Notes under the pieces: generated by a model
The model's database searches: none
Told to the model about the DNA's origin: nothing
The model's input: only the letters and a program-made list of their open reading frames with translations
Shown here: piece by piece, positions 9,255-18,627 of the stretch
How positions within the stretch are numbered: position 1 is the stretch's first letter
Layout: every line of letters begins with the position of its first letter
From: Desulfosporosinus sp. HMP52
GTDB lineage: Bacteria; Bacillota; Desulfitobacteriia; Desulfitobacteriales; Desulfitobacteriaceae
Direction: 5' to 3'
DNA: 64,000 nt
Assembly: GCF_000765145.1 (NCBI RefSeq)
Contig: NZ_JMGA01000017.1
Coordinates: 26,543 to 90,542, forward strand
Made by a program: the position numbers and the translations under genes

Positions 9255-11642
9255 CTAATTCCGTAATGGCTTGCCTTTGGCGAGCATATGCCGAATACGA
9301 TCCTGGGTCTTCGCTTCGCCTAGTAAGCTCATAAAGGCTTCTCGTTCAAGATCCAAGAGATATTGCTCGTCAACGAGCATTCCTGCAGGACGATTTCCAC
9401 CGGTCATAGCATAAGCAAGCTTTTTACCCATATGCTGGTCATAATCCGAGATATAGTTTCCTTGGCGCATGCCATATAAGCCCAGCTCCAAAGTACCACG
9501 AACACCGGGACCAGCGATTTTAACCTTCTTCGGCAGATTTGGCCTGAAGTTTCGTGCCAAATCAATCACTCGGGCCTTAGCATCTAAAATTATATGTTCA
9601 GAATTCATGCTATAACGATCATGATCACGCAAGTATCCAAGCTGCCGGGCTTTTTCGGCACTTGTTGAGACCTGGGCCATAGCAATTGCTTCAAACCGCT
9701 TAGCAAAGAAATAATCTGGTGCCACTTGAATCCCGGGAAGAATACCTTCCATTGCTCTTACAGCCATTTCTTTGGTTCCACCGCCGCCGGGGATTAAGCC
9801 AACCCCCATTTCCACGAGTCCCATATAGGTTTCTGAAGAGGCTTGAATAGCGTGAGTGTGCAAGCAAATTTCCGCGCCGCCACCAAGTGTCATCCCAAAA
9901 GGAGCCGCAACAACAGGTTTCTTAGCATATTTCAAAGCCATCGTCTGATCCTGTAAAGCACGAATCATCAAGTCAATTTGATCCCAATTTTCTTCTTCCG
10001 CTTCCATGAGAATAAGCATCAAATTCGCACCCACGCAGAAGTTCTTTCCTTGATTTCCGATTACCATACCCAGGTAATTCTTTTCAACTTCTTGAAGTGA
10101 TTTTTGGATCATGGTTACGATATCTTCGCCAATAGAATTGTTAGGGGAGTGAAATTCTAAGCAAGCAACTCCATCTTCAAGATCAATTAAGCTTGCTCCC
10201 GCGTTCCCCATAATAACCTTACCGGCTTTATGTGCTTGTTTAAAGGAAAAGGCATAAGGGCTTATGGGTTTTTGATGATAATTCCCATCCCCATAATAGG
10301 CGGTCTGTCCATCTTCCGTCTTCTGATAAAAACTTGTATATCCTTTAGAAAGCAGTTCATCCACTAGTGGTGGAATTGTGCCTCCTTCGGCGAGGATACG
10401 ATCAGCAATTGCTTTAACTCCCAAGGCATCCCACAATTCAAAGGGACCCATTTCCCAGTTATAGCCCCACCTCATGGCTTGATCGATGGCAGTAATATCC
10501 TCGGCTATATCCTTGACGATAGTAGCAGCATAAAGCAGGGATGCTTTCAACACATTCCAAGCAAACTCTGCTCCCACATCATCACCATTAACTAAGGTAC
10601 GAAGCTTTTCCTGCAACCCTTTAGCCTGTTTTGCCTTTTCTAAGGAAGCAAATTGAACCTTTTTCTGTGGGCCATAGGTCAAAGTATTAATGTCCAAGAC
10701 TTCAATGACTTTTCCTTGTGGCCCTTTAGTCTTTTTGTAAAAACCCTGCTTGGTCTTATCCCCTAACCAACCATTTTTCAACATAGTATGAATGAACTCC
10801 GGCAGAATGAAACTGTCTTTTTCGCCAGGCACACCTTCGGCAACATTATTGTTTGAATGAATAAAAGTATCCAAACCAACAAGATCTATGGTGCGGAATG
10901 AGGCACTCTTTGGACGACCCATAACCGGTCCGGTTAAGGCATCGACTTCCTCTACAGTTAATCCTGTTCGAAGCATTTCCTTAAGTATTACCGGTGAACC
11001 TATAGCACCGATGCGATTGGCAATAAAGTTAGGGGTATCCTTGCACATAACCACCCCTTTACCTAAGACACGTTCTCCAAACTCGACAATGAATTTGACA
11101 ACCTGGGGATCAGTATTGGGGCCAGGTATGATCTCCAGTAGTTTCATATAACGTGGCGGATTAAAGAAATGGGTTCCCAAGAAATAATTTGTAAAGCTCT
11201 CTGGAAGCCCCTCAACCATTGCTTTTAGGGAAATCCCTGAAGTATTTGAACTAACAATAGTCCCCGGCCGAACAACCCCAGCAATCTTTTGGAAAAGATC
11301 AATCTTTATATCCAGGCGCTCGACCACAACCTCAATGACCCAATCCACTTCATTTAAGCGTCCTAAATCATCGCTTAGGTTTCCTACCTCTATACGATCT
11401 GCAAACTCCGGTACTAAAAGTGGAGCGGGATTCATTTTTATCAAGTTGCCTTTATTCCCTTGCGCAATGCTATTTCGAACCTTAGGGTCTTCAAGGGTCA
11501 ATCCTGCAGTCTCATCCTTTGCTGAAAGCTTAGATGGTACAATATCCAGTAACAGGCTTGGAATCCCGGCATTAGCCAAAAGTGCTGCAATCGTACTTCC
11601 CATGACACCTGATCCTATTACCGCTACTTTATGAATCTGCAT
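9255..11642 (-). CDS. fadN: 3-hydroxyacyl-CoA dehydrogenase / enoyl-CoA hydratase fusion (FadN-like), set 1
   Basis: Bifunctional beta-oxidation enzyme: hydrates enoyl-CoA and oxidises the 3-hydroxyacyl-CoA with NAD+. The order of domains in the 795 residues is dehydrogenase first. The Rossmann motif GSGVMGSTIAALLANAG is at about residue 10, the catalytic-His region GTHFFNPPRYMKLLEI near 160, and a second dehydrogenase C-domain follows. A crotonase domain (about 490-700) comes last, with FGMTLGGGAEICLH and GLIPGGGGTKE; this order matches Bacillus FadN rather than E. coli FadB. AGGAGG lies six bases before the ATG. A 12-bp palindrome sits in the 64-bp gap upstream. It is followed at once by the thiolase. 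A close paralogue is at 33895-36282. Confidence 0.94.
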   Translation of the reverse strand: MQIHKVAVIGSGVMGSTIAALLANAGIPSLLLDIVPSKLSAKDETAGLTLEDPKVRNSIAQGNKGNLIKMNPAPLLVPEFADRIEVGNLSDDLGRLNEVDWVIEVVVERLDIKIDLFQKIAGVVRPGTIVSSNTSGISLKAMVEGLPESFTNYFLGTHFFNPPRYMKLLEIIPGPNTDPQVVKFIVEFGERVLGKGVVMCKDTPNFIANRIGAIGSPVILKEMLRTGLTVEEVDALTGPVMGRPKSASFRTIDLVGLDTFIHSNNNVAEGVPGEKDSFILPEFIHTMLKNGWLGDKTKQGFYKKTKGPQGKVIEVLDINTLTYGPQKKVQFASLEKAKQAKGLQEKLRTLVNGDDVGAEFAWNVLKASLLYAATIVKDIAEDITAIDQAMRWGYNWEMGPFELWDALGVKAIADRILAEGGTIPPLVDELLSKGYTSFYQKTEDGQTAYYGDGNYHQKPISPYAFSFKQAHKAGKVIMGNAGASLIDLEDGVACLEFHSPNNSIGEDIVTMIQKSLQEVEKNYLGMVIGNQGKNFCVGANLMLILMEAEEENWDQIDLMIRALQDQTMALKYAKKPVVAAPFGMTLGGGAEICLHTHAIQASSETYMGLVEMGVGLIPGGGGTKEMAVRAMEGILPGIQVAPDYFFAKRFEAIAMAQVSTSAEKARQLGYLRDHDRYSMNSEHIILDAKARVIDLARNFRPNLPKKVKIAGPGVRGTLELGLYGMRQGNYISDYDQHMGKKLAYAMTGGNRPAGMLVDEQYLLDLEREAFMSLLGEAKTQDRIRHMLAKGKPLRN

Positions 11643-11692
11643 TTAAATCCTCCTCTCATTTCTTGAGTTTCCTGGTATCTTTTTACCTCCCT

Positions 11693-11704
11693 ATGAACGT
11701 TCAT
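11693..11704. promoter_or_regulatory. 12-bp perfect palindrome ATGAACGTTCAT, candidate operator
   Basis: Perfect inverted repeat in the short gap between the DUF362 gene and the FadN-like gene. The same 12-mer occurs at 20233-20244. Palindromes of this type are common TetR-family operators, and a FadR-like TetR gene is in the window (36269-36934), but binding is only inferred. Confidence 0.35.
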
Positions 11705-11706
11705 AA

Positions 11707-13008
11707 TTATTCAACTGACCAATCCCCAATCTTAAAACCATCCGTTTCTTTGTAACGATCTATCAAGTAGTGCCGAAAACGCACATACTCTTTATAGTCG
11801 CACCTAATCCCCTCTTCATCCAAGGCCTCAACGAACTTTTCTAAGTCAGGCGGACACCCCCAAAGTTGGATAGCCTTCTTAATATTGGGATTCTCTTTAT
11901 TCAAGTGACAAGCGCACTTACCAAAGAGAACTGTCTTGTCAAAACCGCTGGAGGCGATCTTCTGCTTGCCGCTGACTAGCTCTACGTTAGGGAAAGGCTC
12001 GCCCTTAAAGGCTGACCCGAAAAGTATCAACATTGGATTGTACTGAACTGAACAGCCTGTGCACAAACTGCTGTCATACTTGCGAATTGACAGTCCAGTT
12101 ATTCCCCGTTTTTGAAATCCGATAGGACCGGTGTCATCTTCTGACCATTCCCAATCGTAGTCCACATATTCCTGATGATCTATAACACTTTCCCCTTTGA
12201 CCTCATAATCTGCCAGTTCTAAACTATAGCCGTGACGTTGGGCATAATTGGTTAGATGGATCACCTCCTTCGCTTCATAGCCTAAGACAGCCGACCCTAC
12301 AAGATCACAAGCAAAAGGATCACGAGACGCTATCAAGAGATCTTTTCTAAACGCCTTTCCAGTTGGTCCGGGACCTTTTTCTAAGGTATAAAGGCCATCT
12401 ATTATAGTCAAGGCGACGGGTAACTTTTCAATAATTCGAGGAAACATGCTGCTTAGTTCCTTATCACCCACACCATGACAAGTCTGTTTTGACTTCTTAT
12501 TGAGGCATCCTTTGAGATTTTTGATGCCCAAAGACACTTTTGCTATATTGTGAGTTTTTAAAACCGGTACATTAATAATTTTGTCTGCTTCCAAAGCAGA
12601 TTTGGCAATATCAAGTATTAAACCTTCTCCGTAGTCTAATGTTGTAAATTCTGCTTGGTTAAAGTCCACAAGTTTAACACCGAAACGTTCTTGTAACTTT
12701 TTATATCCAATCCTGTCATAAACAGCATCTCCCTGGGGCTTTGACGTAAGAACTGCGCCTTCACCAATTGTCAAATCATTAAAACCATGCTCCGCCAAAA
12801 TCCGAACTAACGCACCCATCACTGCACTAGTGGTAATGACACCGTAAGGAGGAAAAGGCAAATCAAAATCCCAACTGACGATGTTCGGTTTAATAAGGAT
12901 CTTATCATTCGTATTTAGACCAGTAAGTCCATCGCACAATCTCAGACATTCTTGGAGAGATTCATAAACATCCGTTACTTTAACAAGAGAAACCGCTTTT
13001 TTGATCAT
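11707..13008 (-). CDS. DUF362-type iron-sulfur protein, set 1
   Basis: A 433-residue member of the DUF362 family, whose biochemical role is not established. The N-terminal two thirds (KILIKPNIVSWDF, NVPVLKTH, KNLKGCLNKKSKQ, ASRDPFACDLVG) are typical of the family. The C-terminal part adds LCTGCSVQYNP, GKCACHLNK and LWGCPPD, giving at least five Cys that could hold an iron-sulfur cluster. It lies between HBD and the FadN-like gene in the set-1 operon, 40 bp after the HBD stop. A second copy of identical length is at 51823-53124, also next to beta-oxidation genes. A redox role for acyl-CoA dehydrogenase electrons is possible but not shown. Confidence 0.82.
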   Translation of the reverse strand: MIKKAVSLVKVTDVYESLQECLRLCDGLTGLNTNDKILIKPNIVSWDFDLPFPPYGVITTSAVMGALVRILAEHGFNDLTIGEGAVLTSKPQGDAVYDRIGYKKLQERFGVKLVDFNQAEFTTLDYGEGLILDIAKSALEADKIINVPVLKTHNIAKVSLGIKNLKGCLNKKSKQTCHGVGDKELSSMFPRIIEKLPVALTIIDGLYTLEKGPGPTGKAFRKDLLIASRDPFACDLVGSAVLGYEAKEVIHLTNYAQRHGYSLELADYEVKGESVIDHQEYVDYDWEWSEDDTGPIGFQKRGITGLSIRKYDSSLCTGCSVQYNPMLILFGSAFKGEPFPNVELVSGKQKIASSGFDKTVLFGKCACHLNKENPNIKKAIQLWGCPPDLEKFVEALDEEGIRCDYKEYVRFRHYLIDRYKETDGFKIGDWSVE

Positions 13009-13047
13009 AGAAGCTACCTTCTCCTTCTGAAAAGATTGGTTGGCAGT

Positions 13048-13914
13048 TCACTCATAAGCATAAAAACCCTTTTTCGTCTTCCTACCCCATTCTCCCTTAG
13101 CAAACTTCTCTACAATTAATGGTGACGGCTTATCTTTAGGATCTTGAGTTTCTTGATACCTTTCCATACCGATATAATAAGCTAGGTCTATGCCCGTGAA
13201 ATCCAGCAAACGGAAAGGGCCCATGGGATGACCTAAGGCATTGGTTACTGCCACATCAATCTCCTCAGGTGTGGCAATCCCCATATCAGCCAGAAACTGA
13301 GCCTCATGGTGAAGTGCTGCAAGGATTCGATTAACTAAAAATCCATAAATCTCCTTCTTGAGTAAAACACCATTCTTGCCCATTTTTTCGCATAAATCCA
13401 TTGTTAACTGTGCAGTTTCCATAGAAGTATGTGGGCCTTGCACTACCTCAACAAGCTTCATGACAAGGGCAGGATTGAAGAAATGCATATTGCATACTTT
13501 ATCCGGCCGTTTCGTGGCATCTGCTATCTTAGAACTAACAATAAAGGAACTGTTGGTTGCCAAAATAGCCTGAGGAGGTGTAATCCTGTCTAAGTCTGCA
13601 AAGAGCTTTCGCTTTACATTGATCATCTCCACGGCAGCCTCAATGACAAAATCTGCATCTCCCGCTGCTTCTTCAAGGCTTTGGGTAAAGGAAATATTGG
13701 ACAATCCTTGGTCTGCCATTTGTTGAGTTAATTTGCCTTTGCTAACTCGCTCCGGCAAATAGGTGCGAGCAAATTCTTCGGCTTTTTGAAGCATTTGGAG
13801 GCTAATATCCGTACAACTGACCTTAAAGCCAGCTAATGCTGCACTCAAAGCTATTTGATGCCCCATATTTCCTGCACCAATGACACATATTTTCTTAACA
13901 TCCTCTATTCTCAT
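13048..13914 (-). CDS. hbd: 3-hydroxybutyryl-CoA dehydrogenase, set 1
   Basis: Oxidises (S)-3-hydroxyacyl-CoA, typically short-chain, to the 3-keto ester with NAD(P). The 288 residues contain the Rossmann GAGNMGHQIALSAALAG, NSSFIVSS, the catalytic-His region MHFFNPALVMKLVEVV, and the C-domain NALGHPMGPFRLLDFTGIDL. I place the start at the ATG at 13914, with AGGAGGGTAACA in front. A longer open frame to 14031 overlaps the end of the previous gene and has no ribosome site, and the chosen start gives exactly the length of the three paralogues (36927, 44539, 54690). It follows the long acyl-CoA dehydrogenase by 91 bp. Confidence 0.93.
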   Translation of the reverse strand: MRIEDVKKICVIGAGNMGHQIALSAALAGFKVSCTDISLQMLQKAEEFARTYLPERVSKGKLTQQMADQGLSNISFTQSLEEAAGDADFVIEAAVEMINVKRKLFADLDRITPPQAILATNSSFIVSSKIADATKRPDKVCNMHFFNPALVMKLVEVVQGPHTSMETAQLTMDLCEKMGKNGVLLKKEIYGFLVNRILAALHHEAQFLADMGIATPEEIDVAVTNALGHPMGPFRLLDFTGIDLAYYIGMERYQETQDPKDKPSPLIVEKFAKGEWGRKTKKGFYAYE

Positions 13915-14005
13915 TGTTACCCTCCTAAAGAAAACTTGGCTGTCACTCGAAGACACTGTCTTCTCAGATGTTGCATGAGGACTAGAACCGAAAAACCCCG
14001 AACAA

Positions 14006-15820
14006 TTAAAATGCCCCTTCCGGAATATCAATAGCCGAAGTATCTGCTTCCTTGATAATCTTCACAGTCGCCATAACATCAGGCAAAATATTTAAGATAT
14101 AAAATCTGGCACTCTGTACTTTCCCTTGATAGAAGTCTTTATCATCATTGCCTTGGTTTAGTTTTGTTTGCGCCACAATTGCCTGTTGTATGAGTAAATA
14201 ACCGCTATACAGTTCCGCAGTAATCCTAAGAATTCTTGTACTGTACAAAGGAACAAGTCTGATATTTTCTTTGAAGTAGCCTAACACTGTACCTAACAAG
14301 TCTTGATATGCCAACAATGCTTTGCCCAGCACCTGGAACTCCCGGGCAAAAGTTTCATGATTCTGGTTTGCCTGCACAAAAGCAGCTATTTCCATAATCC
14401 ATTCTTTGAAGATGGTTCCTTTATCCAGATTCCATTTACGTCCCACTAAGTCCATGGATTGAATGAAATTAGTTCCTTCCCAAATTGAATAGATCTTCAC
14501 GTCCCTTGCTTGACGAGCCACCGGATACTCCTCCGTGAAGCCGTACCCTCCTAAAACTTGAATGGCTTCGGTAATCATTAACCAACCTTGGTCAGAGCAG
14601 TAGGCTTTAACAAGAGGGGTTATAACTTCAATGAAACGTTTTGCCTTAGCTACATCAGCAGGATCATCTCCAAATTCAATTAAATCCTGAAAGAAGTAAC
14701 CTTGAAAAATCATCGCTCTCATTGCTTCCAAGGTTGCCTTTTGAGTCAGCAACATACGACGGATATCCTCATGTTGAATGATAGGAACTCTATCCCCTTT
14801 GGGATTGTGAATGGGACGCCCCTGAACACGTTCTTTAGCGTAATGTACGGAATTATTATAGGCTACAGTTGCCACTGCCAGGGCGCTGTGTCCTGTATCT
14901 AACCGTGATCCATTGATCATCTTAAACATCTGGGCCATGCCCTGTCCAAAACCTCTCTCATCAGGTGCGCTTCCTAATAACACACCCCGACATTGACCTT
15001 CTTCTCCAAAACTAAGCACTGCTGTCGAGGATCCCTTAAGACCCATTTTGTGTTCAATTCCAACTGTAGAAACGTCATTGGACTCTCCCAAACTTCCGTC
15101 TTCATTAACCCAGATCTTGGGTACAATGAATAAGGACAAACCTTTTGTGCCAGGTGCCGCTCCATCGACCCGAGCTAATACTAAATGAATGATGTTTTCA
15201 GTGAGATCGTGATCCCCGCCGGTAATAAAACACTTTGTGCCTTTCATCTTATAAATTAAGGGATCCTCTGTAGGATAAGCTTTCGAGGTCATATCCCCAA
15301 CATCAGAACCACCACCAGGTTCAGTTAAACACATAGTCCCTTCCCAAATCCCCTGGAACATTTTTGGGGTATAAAGGGCAATCTGTTCCGGCGATCCAAA
15401 GGCTTTAATTACTGAACCAATACCACCACTCAAGCCGATATAGGGGGACATTGACGGGTTAGCACCAATAATAAACTCACGTACAGCTTGGTTTAGGATC
15501 TCCGGAAGTGCACCCTCTCCTTCTACGTCACTATTGCTGGCCCCCCACCCGTTTTCTTGGATATACTTGTAGGCCTTATGAAAGGATGGCGGAACAGTTA
15601 CTTTTCCATCCTTGAAAATTGCTCCTATTGAGTCACCATCATCGTTTGTAGGAGCGACAACCTCTTTACACACTTTTAAAGACTGATCGAGAATTCCATC
15701 GACATCCTCAATACTCAGATAATCCTGAAAGCGTTTTAAACCAAGAATTTTACCTCCATCCAACCACTCTTTGATGATAAATTTATGATCCCGATTACTA
15801 AAAAGGAAATTACTGGCCAT
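14006..15820 (-). CDS. Acyl-CoA dehydrogenase, long (600-residue) type, set 1
   Basis: FAD enzyme that oxidises acyl-CoA to trans-2-enoyl-CoA and passes electrons to a flavoprotein carrier. The 604 residues resemble the long FadE type of Bacillus, with a C-terminal extension beyond the roughly 380-residue core. FAD/substrate motifs are CLTEPGGGSDVGDM and KCFITGGDHDL; the catalytic base is the Glu in SIWEGTNFIQS. The ATG follows GAGAGGGTGGATTTCC. It lies downstream of the AbfD gene in one transcription unit. Two paralogues, at 45470 and 57198, share the start region xASxxxxxxRDxKFIIKEWLDG. No etfAB genes are present nearby. Confidence 0.93.
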   Translation of the reverse strand: MASNFLFSNRDHKFIIKEWLDGGKILGLKRFQDYLSIEDVDGILDQSLKVCKEVVAPTNDDGDSIGAIFKDGKVTVPPSFHKAYKYIQENGWGASNSDVEGEGALPEILNQAVREFIIGANPSMSPYIGLSGGIGSVIKAFGSPEQIALYTPKMFQGIWEGTMCLTEPGGGSDVGDMTSKAYPTEDPLIYKMKGTKCFITGGDHDLTENIIHLVLARVDGAAPGTKGLSLFIVPKIWVNEDGSLGESNDVSTVGIEHKMGLKGSSTAVLSFGEEGQCRGVLLGSAPDERGFGQGMAQMFKMINGSRLDTGHSALAVATVAYNNSVHYAKERVQGRPIHNPKGDRVPIIQHEDIRRMLLTQKATLEAMRAMIFQGYFFQDLIEFGDDPADVAKAKRFIEVITPLVKAYCSDQGWLMITEAIQVLGGYGFTEEYPVARQARDVKIYSIWEGTNFIQSMDLVGRKWNLDKGTIFKEWIMEIAAFVQANQNHETFAREFQVLGKALLAYQDLLGTVLGYFKENIRLVPLYSTRILRITAELYSGYLLIQQAIVAQTKLNQGNDDKDFYQGKVQSARFYILNILPDVMATVKIIKEADTSAIDIPEGAF

Positions 15821-15904
15821 GGAAATCCACCCTCTCTGTTAGACAATAATTAGTACCTCTATTAAGGAATCCAAATATGGTGATTAATTTACATCTTCTT
15901 CGAA

Positions 15905-17383
15905 TTATTTCTTTGTAGGCCTTGGCGACATACCGGCAATAGCTCGCACGATATCCTTTTTCGATTCTAGGTCATACTGGGATGTGATAGCAATCTGCTC
16001 CATAATCGGCGATCCCCCACCATGATAAGCACCATATTGAGTAGGCCCAGAAAAACTGGAAAGTCCAAAGTCAACAAAATTCAGCCAATACTTAATTTGA
16101 TCCTCAATGGGGATTTTCGGATTTCTGTTAAGGTACTTTTCTAATAATTGTTTGGTCTCTGGATTTGCAAGGTCTTTTTCATAAGGGAAGGTTGCCGGCA
16201 TACCACCAGCAATATTGCAGAGAATTTCTTGCTCATGGAAAACTGCCTCTCCAGTTAGACACCTGCCTACATTGGCATAGATTGAATTTGGAATATAGCC
16301 GCCGGGCCCATACTTCATAACTCCAACACCTGGAATATAGACTTCAGGCTTACCAAAATCGGAAGCAGTATAACCTGCTGCATAACCCAGTTCTCCTGTC
16401 ATGATTAGTTTCGATAACATCTCACGCACATGTGGCGTATTCTCAATACCATTAATTTCTGCTGCCAGACCGCTTAGACCGATGACATAATCGAGCATGG
16501 CCGGCTTACATCCGGAGTAGGAATGCCGATGGAACAAGGCAAACAAAAGAGCAGCAATACCTCCGTGCTGAACTTCCCCACATAGGAAAACTCTTTCCCA
16601 AGGAATGAAACAATCCTCAAAGATGATATAAGAATCGGTATAGCCATACTCAATTCCCCTCTCATAATGGTCACGCTTACGAGGATTGTGTATATGAACA
16701 ACCTGCTTTATTCCTTCGTAGTCAGATGGCACAGCAAAAGCCAAGGCATAAGCTTCTTCACCCTTTTTGAGAGCCCGATTAGGAACAACCAGGATTTCAT
16801 CAGAGATAGAGGCTTCAGAAATGTGAACCTTAGAACCACGAACTATGATGCCGTCGCTCCTTTCTTCTACCACGTGCACATACATGTCAGGATCATCCTG
16901 TTCTGCCGGTCGTTTAAGACGAGCACCTTTAACATCAGTCTGGGCGCAGCTTGCGACTAGATCCTCTCTCTGAAACCTTTCCAACCACTTAAGCCAGTTG
17001 TCGTGATAAGCGGTTTTAGCCTTTGGTGACTTTTGTGCTTCGTAAGAAACTGCATTAATGGCATTAGCAGCATCTATTCCCATGCACCTTTGAATACACT
17101 GCCCCACCTTATTACACATAAATCTAGTCATATCTTGCTTTTTGTGCAGATCCTCTACGCTCTGATGAATATGGTTAAAACGATTAATAATTTCTCCGGT
17201 AAGATGAGATGTGGCAGTACATAGTTCCTTACTAGCCGGATCCCAAGCTGCATCAAAGGTTAAGCCCATAACATTAATCGTTCCTTCTTGACGCTCATCA
17301 AGCCTATCCATTTTCTGTCCATTGCAATAGAGGTTGTTGTTCATCTTTCCTAATCTCTCAATATACTGAGCTCTAGTCCTCAT
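15905..17383 (-). CDS. 4-hydroxybutyryl-CoA dehydratase / vinylacetyl-CoA isomerase family (AbfD), set 1
   Basis: Members dehydrate 4-hydroxybutyryl-CoA to crotonyl-CoA using FAD and a [4Fe-4S] cluster, and are oxygen sensitive. Of 492 residues, the four cluster ligands known from Clostridium aminobutyricum (Cys99, Cys103, His292, Cys299) have counterparts: Cys96 and Cys100 in GQCIQRCMG, and His285 and Cys292 in FHRHSYSGC. This separates it from cluster-free 4-hydroxyphenylacetate hydroxylases. I chose the ATG at 17383 because AAAGGGG is seven bases upstream; a TTG six bases earlier is the alternative. It sits between a crotonase and an acyl-CoA dehydrogenase. The true substrate could be another 4-hydroxyacyl-CoA. 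Confidence 0.88.
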   Translation of the reverse strand: MRTRAQYIERLGKMNNNLYCNGQKMDRLDERQEGTINVMGLTFDAAWDPASKELCTATSHLTGEIINRFNHIHQSVEDLHKKQDMTRFMCNKVGQCIQRCMGIDAANAINAVSYEAQKSPKAKTAYHDNWLKWLERFQREDLVASCAQTDVKGARLKRPAEQDDPDMYVHVVEERSDGIIVRGSKVHISEASISDEILVVPNRALKKGEEAYALAFAVPSDYEGIKQVVHIHNPRKRDHYERGIEYGYTDSYIIFEDCFIPWERVFLCGEVQHGGIAALLFALFHRHSYSGCKPAMLDYVIGLSGLAAEINGIENTPHVREMLSKLIMTGELGYAAGYTASDFGKPEVYIPGVGVMKYGPGGYIPNSIYANVGRCLTGEAVFHEQEILCNIAGGMPATFPYEKDLANPETKQLLEKYLNRNPKIPIEDQIKYWLNFVDFGLSSFSGPTQYGAYHGGGSPIMEQIAITSQYDLESKKDIVRAIAGMSPRPTKK

Positions 17384-17472
17384 ATTCAAACCCCTTTCAA
17401 TTTAGGCTTAGTATTAAATCTACATAATTTTTTCTAAACAATCTAACCTATTAAGCATTCATCCTAGATTCC

Positions 17473-18252
17473 CTAACGGCCCAGAAATTTTGCCGGTCTC
17501 TTTTCTAAAAAAGCTTTCATCCCTTCTTTTTGATCCTCAGTTGCAAAAAGAAGGCTGAAACACTTATGTTCATACTGCAGCCCTGCTTCAAGATCCATTC
17601 TAAGCCCCTCATTCACGGAAGATTTAGCCATGCGTAAAGCCACAGCCCCTCGATCGGCAAATCGCTTAGCCATTTTCTTAGCTTCAGAGAATAACAGATC
17701 TGCAGGCACAACTTTATTGACTAGACCTATGCGTAAGGCCTCCTCAGCTTTGATAAAATCGCCGCTAAATATAAGTTCTTTTGCCCTACCGGCACCAATT
17801 AAACGAGGTAAACGTTGTGTTCCTCCTGCTCCCGGCAGAATGCCCAGTTTTATTTCCGGCAAACCAAACTGGGCGTTATCCGCTGCTATGCGCACATCCG
17901 CTACCAGGGTCAGTTCACACCCGCCCCCCAAAGCATATCCTGCAATGGCAGCAATAACAGGCTGAGGCATATTTTCAATGATCTGGAGGGCTCGATGAGA
18001 AGGTCTGTCACTAATTGTCACTTCAACTGCGGTAGCAGAAGCCATCTGCCCAATATCCGCACCGGCTGCAAACACCTTCTCTCCACCGGTAATTATCATT
18101 ACCCTTACAGATGGGTCATTAGCAATCTTCGCAGCGGCTTCTGCAAGTTCGCTGAAAACTTGATCATTAAGAGCATTAAGTACCGCAGGACGATTAAGCG
18201 TAAGCATTGCAATGCCGTCCTCTATTTCGACAAGGATTGTTTCATAAGCCAT
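17473..18252 (-). CDS. Enoyl-CoA hydratase (crotonase), set 1
   Basis: Hydrates trans-2-enoyl-CoA, probably crotonyl-CoA, to (S)-3-hydroxyacyl-CoA. The 259-residue length is typical. The oxyanion-hole segments FAAGADIGQMA and GYALGGGCELTLVAD are intact, and the two catalytic Glu are in GGGCE and LPEIKLGILPGAGGTQRLPR. It is the first gene of the set-1 operon; AGGGAGGTAATGAA precedes the ATG, and a sigma-54-type promoter lies 65-81 bp upstream. Paralogues are at 39281-40060 (intact) and 47352-48130 (split). Confidence 0.94.
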   Translation of the reverse strand: MAYETILVEIEDGIAMLTLNRPAVLNALNDQVFSELAEAAAKIANDPSVRVMIITGGEKVFAAGADIGQMASATAVEVTISDRPSHRALQIIENMPQPVIAAIAGYALGGGCELTLVADVRIAADNAQFGLPEIKLGILPGAGGTQRLPRLIGAGRAKELIFSGDFIKAEEALRIGLVNKVVPADLLFSEAKKMAKRFADRGAVALRMAKSSVNEGLRMDLEAGLQYEHKCFSLLFATEDQKEGMKAFLEKRPAKFLGR

Positions 18253-18316
18253 TTCATTACCTCCCTACAAGAATGACTTCCTTAAATTTTCTGAATACTG
18301 ACTCAACATTCAAGAC

Positions 18317-18333
18317 TAGCAAAAATCATGCCT
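18317..18333 (-). promoter_or_regulatory. Sigma-54 promoter of the set-1 operon
   Basis: On the minus strand AGGCATGATTTTTGCTA has GG-N10-GC spacing. It lies 65 bp before the crotonase ATG. The first base differs from the TGGCAY consensus. Confidence 0.75.
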
Positions 18334-18516
18334 GATTAGAAACTTATTTTACCAAACTCATAAATTAGTCTAATTTTGAACAATTAAGTTATTCGCACTG
18401 GAATCTTTACTTAGTAGTAAAACCAACAATAGTCGGGTTCCTTTTGACTTAAAACGGGGAGAAGGTTACCCATAAAAAAACCAGCACTATCAAGTTATTT
18501 CTGCCAAGTGTAAAAT

Positions 18517-18554
18517 AAACCTCCAGTCAAGCAAATTTGCCTGACTGGAGGTTT
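18517..18554 (-). terminator. Terminator of the set-1 sigma-54 activator gene
   Basis: A 13-bp perfect stem, AAACCTCCAGTCA with TGACTGGAGGTTT, across a 12-nt loop. On the minus strand it is followed by ATTTTAC. It lies 74 bp after the activator stop and separates it from the set-1 operon promoter. Confidence 0.75.
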
Positions 18555-18603
18555 ATAATCTGTATGGAAATTGGTACAAAGCTTTATTCTCGATTTTAAA
18601 ACC

Positions 18604-18618
18604 GTGCGTAAAACGTAC
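18604..18618. promoter_or_regulatory. Candidate activator-binding site (GTGCGTAAAACGTAC)
   Basis: Imperfect palindrome GTGCGT-AAA-ACGTAC, 271 bp upstream of the set-1 sigma-54 promoter. It fits the motif GTAYRT-N3-RYRYAC seen before most sigma-54 promoters here, with one deviation. Confidence 0.5.
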
Positions 18619-18627
18619 AAATCATTG